A stretch of 64,000 bases of DNA from the NCBI GenBank assembly GCA_937899835.1, contig CALCCE010000290.1, positions 18,917 through 82,916 on the forward strand, written 5' to 3'. The notes beneath the pieces are model-generated. The model made no database searches and was not told the origin of the DNA. It saw only the letters and a program-made list of their open reading frames with translations. The position numbers were made by a program, and so were the translations under genes. Below, piece after piece: positions 44,124 through 52,562 of the stretch. Positions within the stretch are counted from its first letter, which is position 1, and each line of letters starts with the position of its first letter. This stretch comes from an uncultured Flavobacteriales bacterium (lineage in GTDB: Bacteria; Bacteroidota; Bacteroidia; Flavobacteriales_G; Salibacteraceae).

Positions 44124-47100
44124 ATGCTATTTGAGCCATCCATAAGCCACGGTTTCATTCCCAGAATAAGTCGTGATGCCCAATTTTTGCCCCGCTCTGG
44201 GTCTTTCGTTCCATTCTTTGGGGGCCTGTTGATACTGCTCTTTTTGTTGGTCAGCACTGTTGCTGTGGGCCAAAACAAATTGGTTATCACCGGGAAGTTT
44301 AAGGTGGAAGGCAGCTCGATGAATGGTGCCTCTATCATCATTCAAAAAGACGGACAAACCGAACGCACCTACACTCCAAAAGGTGGCAAATTTGAGTTTG
44401 AATTAGATTTTGGTCACAGTTACGTTCTGGCTTACACTAAAGAAGGTTACGTTACCAAAAGAATTAGCATCAACACCCAAGTTCCCCCCGATCGGGCATC
44501 GGATGGCTTTACTCCTTTCAGTTTTGTGGTGAGTATTTTCAAGCAATACGATGATGTCAACACCGTAATTTTTAATCAACCCGTTGGTAAAATTTCTTAC
44601 AGCCCGGCGGTAGATGAATTTGATTACGATACGGATTACACCAAATCCATTCAAGCTAAACTGCGAGAAGCTGAGGAGGCGTATCAAGAAAAACAATTAG
44701 AAGCCGCAGAAGAGGAAAAAGAAGCTGCCAAAGCGGAAGAAGAAGCACGCAAAAAAGCAATAGAGCAAGCCAGCTCCCAATCTGCTAATAGTTTGACTTC
44801 TGCTCGTCAGGCTGCCGAGAAAGCAGAAAAATTGTTGGCCGAACTTCCCAAAGAGGCAGATCCATCTGAGGTTAAACAAGCGGTAGAGGAAGCAAAAAAA
44901 GCGCTGAAAGCAGCAGAAGAAGCCGCCTCCGAAATTACCAAAGCCACCCCGCCTGAAGAAGCTAAAAAAGCTGCTTTAGCTGTGGCAGAAGCAGAAAAGC
45001 GCGCACTGAAAGCCGCCCAGGATGCGGAAGCTAAGAGCAAAAAAGCCATTGCAGTAGCGAAAGCGGATGCCAAAAAGAGGGCGGAAGCGGAAGCAGAAGC
45101 AGAAGCACAACAGGAAGCAGAACGCGTAGCGGCTATTGAAGAGGTAAAAAACAAAGCACAAGCCGCACTCTCTGAAGCACAACGATCTGCTGACGAAGCC
45201 CGGAAGCAATTGTCCAATTTGGGCGAAGGCGTAGACGACAAAGCCATTAAAGAAGCGGTGGCCATCGCAGAAGAAGCCATCGGAGAAATTGAAAAACAGA
45301 TTGCGAAAATTGATCCCAAAGGAGATGAAGCCAGTGCCGCCAAAGCAGTGGCAGGGATAGACGATGCCGTTAAACGTGCTGCTAAAGCTGTGATGGATGC
45401 CGAAAGCGCCAGAAAAGCAGCTATTGCGGTAGCAGAAGAAGATGCGGCACGCAAGGCCAAAGAGGCGGAAGAAGCGGAGGCAGAAGCTAACCAAAAAGCG
45501 ATTGCTGCGGCAGAAGAAGATGCCAAAAATGCATTGGCCAATGCCGAAGGAGACTTGGATAAAGCTCAAAAGGCACTGGCTGCCATGGTAGAAGGAGCCG
45601 ACGAACGGCCTGTCAAAGAAGCTACCGATAAAGCAGCAGCAGCTTATAAAGAAGCCGAAGCGTTGGTGAACCAAATTGCATCTGAGACTTCCCCTGAAAG
45701 AGCACAATCATTAGCAGAAGAAGTAAACTCCAAAGTTGCTCAGGTAGCTGCTGCCGCTGCTGAAGCAGAAAGTGCAAAAACTGCAGCTTTAGCCGCTTTT
45801 GAAGAAGACGAACGCAAAAAAGTGCAAGCTGCTGCTGTAGCAGAAGAAGAAGCACGTAAAAAGGCAGTGGCACAATTGGAATCGGAGGCGCGCACGGCTT
45901 ACGACCGTGCACAAACGGCCTATAATCAAGCACAAGCCCAATTGGAGGGCTTACCAGAAGGTGCGAGTAGCAAGACCATTGATAAAGCCGTAGAGACGGC
46001 CAAAAAGTCGTTTTCCAATGCTGAGGACCTAATCGGACAATTTGCGTCTGCCGAAGGTGAGGCAGCCGCCCAGAAACTTTTAGACCAAACCAAAGCGGAA
46101 GCAACAGAAGCCGAGGCAGCGGCAAAAACCGCTACTAACGAACGTAATACCCTGTTGGCCGATGCAACCGCAGCTCAGAAAAAAGCGGAGGAAGAAGAAG
46201 CGAGAAGAGCAGCAGAAGAAGAAGAGGCAAAGCGCTTAGCAGAAGAAGAAGCCGCTAAAAAAGCGGAAGAAGAAGAAGCCAAACGACTGGCGGAAGAAGA
46301 GGAAGCACGCAAAAAAGCGGAAGAAGAAGCCGCCAGACGCTTAGCAGAAGAAGAAGAGGCAAAGCGAAAAGCAGCAGAAGAAGCCGCTGAAGCTGAAGCA
46401 AAACGCTTAGCAGAGGAAGAAGAAGCACGCCAAAAGGCCGAGAAAGAAGAAGCGGAGCGCCTTGCAGAGGAAGAAGCAGAACGCCTGAAGGCAGAAGAAA
46501 AAGAAGCAGCTAAGAAAGCCAAAGAGGCAGACGCCGAGGCCAAACGATTGGCGGAGGAAGAAGAAGCACGCCAAAAGGCCGAGAAAGAAGAAGCAGAACG
46601 CCTTGCAAAGGAAGAAGCAGAACGCCTGAAGGCAGAAGAAAAAGAAGCAGCTAAAAATGCCAAAGAGGCAGAAGCCGAGGCCAAACGATTGGCGGAGGAA
46701 GAGGAAGCACGTAAAAAAGCTGAAAAAGAAGAAGCGGAGCGACTTGCAGAGGAAGAGGCAAAACGCCTGAAGGCGGAAGAAAAAGAAGCTGCTAAAAATG
46801 CCAAAGAGGCAGAAGCTGAGGCCAAACGATTGGCGGAGGAAGAAGAAGCACGCAAAAAAGCCGATAAAGAAGAAGCAGAACGCCTTGCCGAGGAAGAAGC
46901 AGAACGCCTGAAGGCGGAAGAAAAAGCGGCTGAAGCAGAGGCAAAACGTTTAGCTGAGGATGAAGAAGCACGCAAAAAAGCCGAAGCAGAAGAAGTGAAA
47001 CGCTTGGCAGCGGAAGAAGAAGCACGTTTGAAAGCAGAAAAAGAAGCGGCTGAACAAAAGGAAAAAGAGGCAGCCGAAAATGCTAAACAAGCTGCTAAAG

Positions 47101-47792
47101 ATGCCAAACGCCTCGCGAAAGAAGAAGAAGAGCGGAAACGCGCAGCAGAAGAAGAGGCAGCACGCCTAGCCTTAGAGGAAACCCGCAACAAGGCGGCAGC
47201 CGAGGAAGCCGCTCGATTGGCGGAGGTGGAAGCCCAGCGAAAGGCAGAACAAGAAGAAAGAGACCGTGAGGCAGCCGAAGCAGCCCGCTTGATTGCCTTG
47301 GAAGAAGACGCCCGCCGACAAGCGGAAGAAGAGGAACAACGCTTAGCCAACGAGGCCGCAGAAAAAGCACGCCTGGAGGCCGAAGCTCGGCAAGAAGCCG
47401 AGGCAAAAAAACAAGCGGCATTGGCAGCAGCTAAAAAGAAAGCAGCGGAAGAAGCCCGTAGAAAAGCCGCAGAGGAAGAAGCCGCCAAACGACAGGCAGA
47501 AGAAGCCAAAGCAGCTATTGAAGCCGAAGAACGCGCTAAAGCTCGCTCCACAACACAAAGATCAGGTACTGGTTTTACCGTACAATGGGTTTCGGAACTG
47601 GCACAGCAATACCCTGAACGCAGAACAGAAGAAACCATTCAGGAAGAAAACAAAACCATTACCCGGGTAGTCATCAATAAGTATGGTAACGTCAACTTCT
47701 ACCGCAGGGTAAAACACAACTGGGGTGGAGTATACTACTTCAAAAATGGTAACGCCATCAGCCGAACTACGTTCGAGTTGGAAACCAATTGA
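44124..47792 (+). CDS. Giant exported Ala/Glu/Lys-rich coiled-coil protein
   Basis: A 1222-residue protein in three parts. After a hydrophobic export segment at about 33-48 (GLLILLFLLVSTVAVG), residues 50-175 form a beta-sandwich of the carboxypeptidase-regulatory kind, with ITGKFKVEGSSMNGASIII and YTKEGYVTKRISINT. About 950 residues of continuous heptad-like helix follow, dominated by Ala, Glu, Lys and Arg (RLAEEEEARKKAE). A globular tail of about 80 residues contains FTVQWVSELAQQYPERR and VVINKYGNVNFYRR. There is almost no Cys or Trp outside the ends. It resembles TolA or filament proteins only in composition. The N-terminal extension before the hydrophobic segment is long (32 residues). 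A structural or cell-envelope-spanning role is likely, but unproven. Confidence 0.75.
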   Translation: MLFEPSISHGFIPRISRDAQFLPRSGSFVPFFGGLLILLFLLVSTVAVGQNKLVITGKFKVEGSSMNGASIIIQKDGQTERTYTPKGGKFEFELDFGHSYVLAYTKEGYVTKRISINTQVPPDRASDGFTPFSFVVSIFKQYDDVNTVIFNQPVGKISYSPAVDEFDYDTDYTKSIQAKLREAEEAYQEKQLEAAEEEKEAAKAEEEARKKAIEQASSQSANSLTSARQAAEKAEKLLAELPKEADPSEVKQAVEEAKKALKAAEEAASEITKATPPEEAKKAALAVAEAEKRALKAAQDAEAKSKKAIAVAKADAKKRAEAEAEAEAQQEAERVAAIEEVKNKAQAALSEAQRSADEARKQLSNLGEGVDDKAIKEAVAIAEEAIGEIEKQIAKIDPKGDEASAAKAVAGIDDAVKRAAKAVMDAESARKAAIAVAEEDAARKAKEAEEAEAEANQKAIAAAEEDAKNALANAEGDLDKAQKALAAMVEGADERPVKEATDKAAAAYKEAEALVNQIASETSPERAQSLAEEVNSKVAQVAAAAAEAESAKTAALAAFEEDERKKVQAAAVAEEEARKKAVAQLESEARTAYDRAQTAYNQAQAQLEGLPEGASSKTIDKAVETAKKSFSNAEDLIGQFASAEGEAAAQKLLDQTKAEATEAEAAAKTATNERNTLLADATAAQKKAEEEEARRAAEEEEAKRLAEEEAAKKAEEEEAKRLAEEEEARKKAEEEAARRLAEEEEAKRKAAEEAAEAEAKRLAEEEEARQKAEKEEAERLAEEEAERLKAEEKEAAKKAKEADAEAKRLAEEEEARQKAEKEEAERLAKEEAERLKAEEKEAAKNAKEAEAEAKRLAEEEEARKKAEKEEAERLAEEEAKRLKAEEKEAAKNAKEAEAEAKRLAEEEEARKKADKEEAERLAEEEAERLKAEEKAAEAEAKRLAEDEEARKKAEAEEVKRLAAEEEARLKAEKEAAEQKEKEAAENAKQAAKDAKRLAKEEEERKRAAEEEAARLALEETRNKAAAEEAARLAEVEAQRKAEQEERDREAAEAARLIALEEDARRQAEEEEQRLANEAAEKARLEAEARQEAEAKKQAALAAAKKKAAEEARRKAAEEEAAKRQAEEAKAAIEAEERAKARSTTQRSGTGFTVQWVSELAQQYPERRTEETIQEENKTITRVVINKYGNVNFYRRVKHNWGGVYYFKNGNAISRTTFELETN
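46392..46980 (+). repeat. 141-bp tandem repeats within the coiled-coil gene
   Basis: Units begin at 46392, 46533, 46674 and 46815 (141 bp or 47 residues each, starting AEAKRLAEEEEAR), with a shorter fourth unit ending near 46935 and a partial fifth. 47 residues is not a multiple of seven, so the helix register shifts between units. Confidence 0.85.
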
Positions 47793-48140
47793 TGAAAACT
47801 GTCCGAGGTTACAGGAAAGTTAGCTCCTTGTCATCTTAGTCTGAAACTTCACCTAAGTCCTTGTTTTATTAGGGTTTTCACTTGACCCGAGTCTCCCTTT
47901 TCATTAGTATTGCTATTGCCCTGGTGTTTTATTGCTCACCTCTAAACCCAAAATATGCCCATGCAATAACGCCCAACCGCTTTTTCTTACCCAGCTGAAA
48001 ACTTCGCCACGTCTACCCTACCCAAACAAAGGGCCTGCTCACCTCCCCCAGTGACCCAATCAGGCCCGATACGTTTTCAGCCTTAGCCCTTCTTCACCAA
48101 CCCAAAACCGAGGAATTGTCTTCCTCTAAATTCTTATTGT
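47793..48140. other. Intergenic region with nested inverted repeats
   Basis: 348 bases. Outer arms GCTGAAAAC (47994-48002) and GTTTTCAGC (48073-48081) are perfect. Inside them GGGCCTG (48031-48037) and CAGGCCC (48061-48067) are perfect too. The structure ends 59 bases before the next ATG, so it could be a leader RNA element. No T-run follows. Confidence 0.45.
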
Positions 48141-49619
48141 ATGCTTAGCATCGACCCAAACGCCCAACTTTGCCATGTTTGTAACGGTCCGGTAACTGTA
48201 CCTTCAGCTCCTTCGCCCAACGATTGGCTGGAAGTACAAGCATGCCACTGGCCAACGCCCAAACAGGCTGTTTTTCACAAATTTGAAGACCACCAGCAGC
48301 TCCTACTCAACCTCGCCCACTGTTTTGAAGCTGGCCAGGAAGCACAAGGCCTTTCACTCCTAAAGCTGGCATCATGCCGCTACGACCTCATCCAACTGCC
48401 TTTGGCGCTCCTCTCTCAGGAAGTAGTAGAAGCCGTGCCACCGTTTCAACGCATTATCTCCTGGCAAGGGAAAGCCCAAAGCCTGCAAGAGCTGGAGCAC
48501 ATCTTTGAAGCGATGACCGCTTTTCCAGCTCGTTACTATCGCTTAATGCTTACCCCTACGTGCCTGAAAGAAGCCCTGCTACCGTTGCAACTCCTACAAC
48601 GGATTCAACGGAAAGATGTAGTGGCCTATGCAGAAGGACCCCGCTTTCGCTGGACCCAACTGTTGGCGCTTTGGAAAGGATCTCCCTTCTTGTTTGCCGC
48701 CCACACTTCGTCCCGAAGCCAACACTACTGCTTTACCCAACTCAAAAACAGCTTCGGATGGCCAGACTTACCTGCCATCAATGCCCTTTATGGCGTGGTT
48801 GGCGCAGAGCTCAACCAAGAGATTGCCGTACGCTTGCACAATTACGGGTACCGTCAGGGTGCCATTCCAGCCTTGTTCTTGCCTTTTGAGGTAAAGGATT
48901 TTCAGGATTTCATTTATCAAATTGCTTACGCTCCCACCCTCGAAAACCTCGGGATACCCCTCAAGGGATTTTCCATTCGATCGCCTTTTTTCAGAAAGGC
49001 CTCTTCTGGTACCCAACTCCGCGTTTCGGCCAATGTGTTGATGGACAAAATGGCCAACCTCTGGCTAAAAAACGAAACCTCCTGGTCGGCCGATATGACA
49101 GACCTTGATTCTTTGCGGCAACTGTTTTCTGAAGCCCCATTTCTGGTTGGCGATCGAAAAGCCGCCATTTGGGGTGCTGACCGGAAAGCGCAACGCATGG
49201 CCGTAGAACTTCAAAAACGAGGTGCTAAAGTGCACTTTGTAGTGGACAATCCCCAAAAAGCACAAACCCAAATAGGCCACCTTGGATTGCCTTGTCTGGC
49301 GGCCAAAGATTTCGCTGCTCCTCAATTCGAGATTGTGGTACGGGTAAGTGAAGCATCTGAAAACAGCAACCCAATACCCTTTGATCCAGAGCAGCTTCCC
49401 ATGGGTGCCTTGGTCATCGATTTGCACCAAAGTCCGTGCACTACCGCCTTGGTAGCTCAATGCCACCGCAACAGCATTCGGGTGATTGACGGACGCGAGG
49501 TCTTGGCCATTGAAACGCGTGAGCATTACCATCGAATGGTGGGAAAAGAGCTACACCCGGAAGTAACCCGCAAACTCACCACCTTGCATTTAGCAGGCAC
49601 GGCTCTTCCTTTCGAATGA
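48141..49619 (+). CDS. AroD-AroE-like fusion, probably catalytically degenerate
   Basis: A 492-residue protein laid out like a fused type I dehydroquinase and shikimate dehydrogenase. Residues 40-210 keep the barrel pattern (YDLIQLPLALL, RIISWQGKAQSLQELEHIF, DVVAYAEGPRFRWTQLLALW, SPFLFAAH). Residues 212-335 resemble the AroE substrate domain (INALYGVVG..., PALFLPFEVKDFQDFI, LKGFSIRSPFF). Residues 335-470 form a Rossmann-like part (KAAIWGADRKAQRMAVELQK). The key residues look lost. The dehydroquinase His falls at SWQG, the Schiff-base Lys position reads RLML, and AroE's HSxSP, TIPHK and NTD motifs are absent. It is followed by a glycosyltransferase gene. The assignment is by eye only; the AroD-AroE layout is suggestive rather than certain. 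Confidence 0.5.
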   Translation: MLSIDPNAQLCHVCNGPVTVPSAPSPNDWLEVQACHWPTPKQAVFHKFEDHQQLLLNLAHCFEAGQEAQGLSLLKLASCRYDLIQLPLALLSQEVVEAVPPFQRIISWQGKAQSLQELEHIFEAMTAFPARYYRLMLTPTCLKEALLPLQLLQRIQRKDVVAYAEGPRFRWTQLLALWKGSPFLFAAHTSSRSQHYCFTQLKNSFGWPDLPAINALYGVVGAELNQEIAVRLHNYGYRQGAIPALFLPFEVKDFQDFIYQIAYAPTLENLGIPLKGFSIRSPFFRKASSGTQLRVSANVLMDKMANLWLKNETSWSADMTDLDSLRQLFSEAPFLVGDRKAAIWGADRKAQRMAVELQKRGAKVHFVVDNPQKAQTQIGHLGLPCLAAKDFAAPQFEIVVRVSEASENSNPIPFDPEQLPMGALVIDLHQSPCTTALVAQCHRNSIRVIDGREVLAIETREHYHRMVGKELHPEVTRKLTTLHLAGTALPFE

Positions 49620-49710
49620 GGATTTGGAAAGCGAATTCAAAGAACCAACGCCAAAAAACTGTACCTTGAAGTGCCTTTTGGCATTCTGAATCTACAATTG
49701 AATTTAAGGC

Positions 49711-50703
49711 ATGGTTTCCCTCAACACAAAAGAGGAAGTACACGTCAACGTTTTTTGCCAGCCCAAAGGTTGGCTGAAAGAGAACCTCAAAGTCCATTAC
49801 GACAAAATAAAGCTCCCCGGAATCCGGGTAAGCACCAGTATTCGTCCGTTGGCCGAAGCAGATGCCTGGGTAGCCTTGCGTCCTTCGGAAGCTTCGGACC
49901 GCAATGACCTAAAAAAGACAGTCATTTGCCTTACTCATGCTTTGCACAAAGCAGAATCGTATCGACCGGGAGGCTATCGCTCGGCAGTTAACCAGGCAGG
50001 AGCACTCATACTGAGTCATCCGGAGATTCGAAAACGGTTGACGGCGGCCCATATTAACTTGGAGGATAAACTGGTGATGGAACGCCCCATGGGCGCCTCC
50101 ATCAGGTATCAGCCTGGAAGCAGTCTACCGTCAGAATTTACCCTCGGCTGGTTTGGCCGCGGCATTTGGCCCAATCGCCCTGAGTGGATGGTACGGGTTT
50201 GCCGCGAACTTTCGGCCAATATTGGCACCTTCAAAGTATTGCTGGTAGGATCGGAATTGGAGCAGACCCACAAAATGTTAGAGGATCATGATTTAACGGT
50301 AGATTACCTAAAACGAAAGGATTATTCGCCCGGAGCCTATCCCGAATGGTACCAACAACTCAACTGTATGGTAATCACTGGCGTGCACAATACGCTACAA
50401 GTACCGCTTTTCGAGGCTTTGGCCAGTGGTATTCCAGTAGTAGGAACACCGGTAGGCTACGCCGAAGAATTTGCCGCTCAGCACCCACAAGCCGTACAGG
50501 TGAGCGATGTACCCGATCAAATTTGCCAATCGTTGATTGAGGTGTATGAACAACGGCAACATCTTTTTGACGAACGGGCCAACATCGCTCAATTGATGGA
50601 AGCCTGGAGTTTAGATGACTGGATGTTTACCACCCTGCGCATGGCTGTGCGTTTATCGGGCAAATTGGGAAGCTCCATGACCAACTCGATGGCCTTCGGA
50701 TAG
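49711..50703 (+). CDS. Glycosyltransferase, GT-B fold (GT4-like)
   Basis: A 330-residue protein with the C-terminal donor-binding half of GT-B enzymes: FTLGWFGRGIWPNRP, KVLLVGSELEQTH, and the nucleotide-sugar motif PLFEALASGIPVVGTPVGYAEE. The N-terminal half is shorter than usual, so it is a small member. No signal peptide is present, so it acts in the cytosol or at the inner membrane face. The acceptor is unknown. It is 91 bases after the degenerate AroDE-like gene, and its stop is only six bases from the stop of the opposing ROK gene. Confidence 0.75.
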   Translation: MVSLNTKEEVHVNVFCQPKGWLKENLKVHYDKIKLPGIRVSTSIRPLAEADAWVALRPSEASDRNDLKKTVICLTHALHKAESYRPGGYRSAVNQAGALILSHPEIRKRLTAAHINLEDKLVMERPMGASIRYQPGSSLPSEFTLGWFGRGIWPNRPEWMVRVCRELSANIGTFKVLLVGSELEQTHKMLEDHDLTVDYLKRKDYSPGAYPEWYQQLNCMVITGVHNTLQVPLFEALASGIPVVGTPVGYAEEFAAQHPQAVQVSDVPDQICQSLIEVYEQRQHLFDERANIAQLMEAWSLDDWMFTTLRMAVRLSGKLGSSMTNSMAFG

Positions 50704-50709
50704 TCCGTT

Positions 50710-51624
50710 TCAGGCAGTAGCCCACAAACGGGCCGCCCCAAATACACCTGCACTATCGCCCAATCGAGGCGCCAAAAACCTTGTATTTAGCTCCGCATTG
50801 AATAAATGCCTGGTGATTTCTTGCACCCCTTCGGTGTAGAGTTCTGATACATTGCCTACTCCACCACCGAGCACCACCACCTCAGGGTCGATCACATTGA
50901 TGATGGCGGCCATGGCACGCCCAAAAGCCGAAAGCAATCGTTTCACGGTAGCAGTTGCTGTGGGATCGCTCCCCGCACGGTGCAGTTGTACAATGTCGGG
51001 TAGTTTCAAGAATCTGCCGCTCTCACGATGAAAAAACCGCTCCAGAGCGGGTCCTGAAATCCACGTTTCAACACACCCGGTTTGCCCACAATAACAAGGG
51101 CCGGAATCGGCATCCAAATAATTGTGTCCCCACTCACCAGCAATGCCGTGCAATCCATTGATCACTTTCCCATTCACCACTAAACCGCCTCCTACACCGG
51201 TACCCATAATGGTACCAAACACCACCTGAGGAGTATAGTCCAATTCCGTTACCGCTCCTATAGTGGCTTCAGCAAGCGCAAAACAGTTGGCATCGTTGGC
51301 CATGCGAAACTGGGCACCAATTTTTTGTTCCAGGTCATCTTTTAGCGGTTGATCGATCAAACACACCGTGTTGCTGTTTTTAATCAGGTGGGAACGGCCG
51401 TCCAAGGTGCCCGGCGTTCCAATGCCGATGCGTTCAGGTACCATGCCTGAAGCGGCTTTCATCTGATTCACCAGCTTTTCGATCTGCCCCAAGAGGTGCG
51501 CATAACCTTCACTGGCTTCTGTGGGCACCCTTAACCGACACAAAGGCTCCGTCGAATCGGCAGAAGGCAACACTACTCCTTCGATCTTGGTACCTCCAAG
51601 ATCAATTCCCCAATACGATGTCAT
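50710..51624 (-). CDS. ROK-family sugar kinase
   Basis: A 304-residue ATP-dependent hexose kinase. The phosphate-binding motif IDLGGTKIEG is at the N-terminus. The catalytic Asp lies in MANDANCFALAEA, and GTIMGTGVGGGLV is the sugar/ATP loop. The ROK zinc site is complete: GEWGHNYL and CYCGQTGCVE. Likely substrates are glucose, fructose or N-acetylhexosamines; sequence does not decide. A near-match promoter (TTTG, 16 bases, TATTTTTC) lies upstream in the region shared with the divergent FKBP gene. Confidence 0.9.
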   Translation of the reverse strand: MTSYWGIDLGGTKIEGVVLPSADSTEPLCRLRVPTEASEGYAHLLGQIEKLVNQMKAASGMVPERIGIGTPGTLDGRSHLIKNSNTVCLIDQPLKDDLEQKIGAQFRMANDANCFALAEATIGAVTELDYTPQVVFGTIMGTGVGGGLVVNGKVINGLHGIAGEWGHNYLDADSGPCYCGQTGCVETWISGPALERFFHRESGRFLKLPDIVQLHRAGSDPTATATVKRLLSAFGRAMAAIINVIDPEVVVLGGGVGNVSELYTEGVQEITRHLFNAELNTRFLAPRLGDSAGVFGAARLWATA

Positions 51625-51686
51625 ACAGATTGGTTTTGGTGAAAAATACAGAATCCGAGCATAGCAAACACAAATTGGTTTTGTGG

Positions 51687-51694
51687 TAGCTTTG
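51687..51694 (+). promoter_or_regulatory. -7 box of the FKBP gene
   Basis: TAGCTTTG is an exact TAnnTTTG match only four bases before the ATG at 51699. No later Met could serve, because the signal peptide starts there. No good -33 element was seen. Confidence 0.45.
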
Positions 51695-51698
51695 AAAG

Positions 51699-52562
51699 AT
51701 GAATCTGCGGATAGCCTGGACAGGACTTTTTTTGCTACTCAACGGATGGTGCTTTGCGCAACCAGAAGGATTTGAAACTACTGGAAACAAGCTTTTTTAT
51801 CGTCATTTTCCATCCGCCGATAGCGGCCGAAAAGTATCGGTCGGCGATTTTCTCACCCTGCAACTGAGCTACCGGACGGAGAATGATTCGGTTTTGTTTG
51901 ATTCCCGCAAAAGAGAAACTCCTTTCCGAATGCGAGTTGCTGCCCCCGATTACAAAGGAGATATGATGGAGGGCTACCTTATGCTTTCGGAGGGAGACAG
52001 CGCCAGCTTTGCTACCAGTGCCAACATGTTTTGGGGCAAAGCCCTGAAACGAAACCGCCCCAAAGACATACGCAGTGGCAGTTATCTTTTTTTTGAAGTA
52101 AAAGTGCTCAAGGTGCAAACCGCCAAAGAGGTACAAGAAGAAGCCGAGGCACTGGCCAAGGCCAAAAAAGCCAGTGAAAAATCTGATATCGCCGATTACC
52201 TGCAACAAAACAACCTCGAAGCGCCCCTCAGAGAAAGTGGACTATTCTACCTCGAAACCCAAAAAGGGAGTGGCCGAAGGGTTTACAACGGCAAGGTAGT
52301 ACGCGTGCACTATACCGGCCGTTTGCTCAACGGCAAAGTGTTTGATTCTTCCTATGAACGCAACCAGCCCTTTCAATTTACGGTAGGTACCGGACAAGTC
52401 ATCCAAGGGTGGGACGAAGCTTTGCCTTTGATGCAAGTGGGCACCAAGGCCCTCCTGGTGATTCCTTCGGCCTTGGCCTATGGAGCCAAAGGGGTGCCAC
52501 GCAGCGGGATCGGCCCCTACGAGCCTTTGATTTACGAAGTAGAAGTGATCTCGATCATGTAA
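51699..52562 (+). CDS. Exported double-domain FKBP peptidyl-prolyl isomerase
   Basis: A 287-residue protein with a signal peptide (MNLRIAWTGLFLLLNGWCFAQ), a divergent first FKBP-like domain at about 30-140 and a canonical second one at about 180-287. The second has VRVHYTGRLLNGKVFDSSYERN, given here as VRVHYTGRLLNGKVFDSS, and QVIQGWDEALPLMQVGTKA and IPSALAYGAKG. An Ala/Lys-rich helix links the two. It should catalyse prolyl isomerisation in the periplasm and may aid folding of secreted proteins. GldI, an FKBP lipoprotein of gliding flavobacteria, is related in kind, but no lipobox is present here. Its stop abuts the stop of the opposing gene with no base between. Confidence 0.88.
   Translation: MNLRIAWTGLFLLLNGWCFAQPEGFETTGNKLFYRHFPSADSGRKVSVGDFLTLQLSYRTENDSVLFDSRKRETPFRMRVAAPDYKGDMMEGYLMLSEGDSASFATSANMFWGKALKRNRPKDIRSGSYLFFEVKVLKVQTAKEVQEEAEALAKAKKASEKSDIADYLQQNNLEAPLRESGLFYLETQKGSGRRVYNGKVVRVHYTGRLLNGKVFDSSYERNQPFQFTVGTGQVIQGWDEALPLMQVGTKALLVIPSALAYGAKGVPRSGIGPYEPLIYEVEVISIM

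Noticed and set aside
44807..45707. Two further antisense frames of about 240 codons in the coiled-coil gene
   Set aside because: Same composition artefact. The plus strand has a signal segment, domains and a repeat structure.
46175..47638. A 487-codon frame on the minus strand opposite the coiled-coil gene, rich in Ser, Ala and Leu
   Set aside because: It is the mirror of GAA/GCA/AAA-rich codons on the plus strand, which rarely give stops in antisense. It has no start context or recognisable motif.
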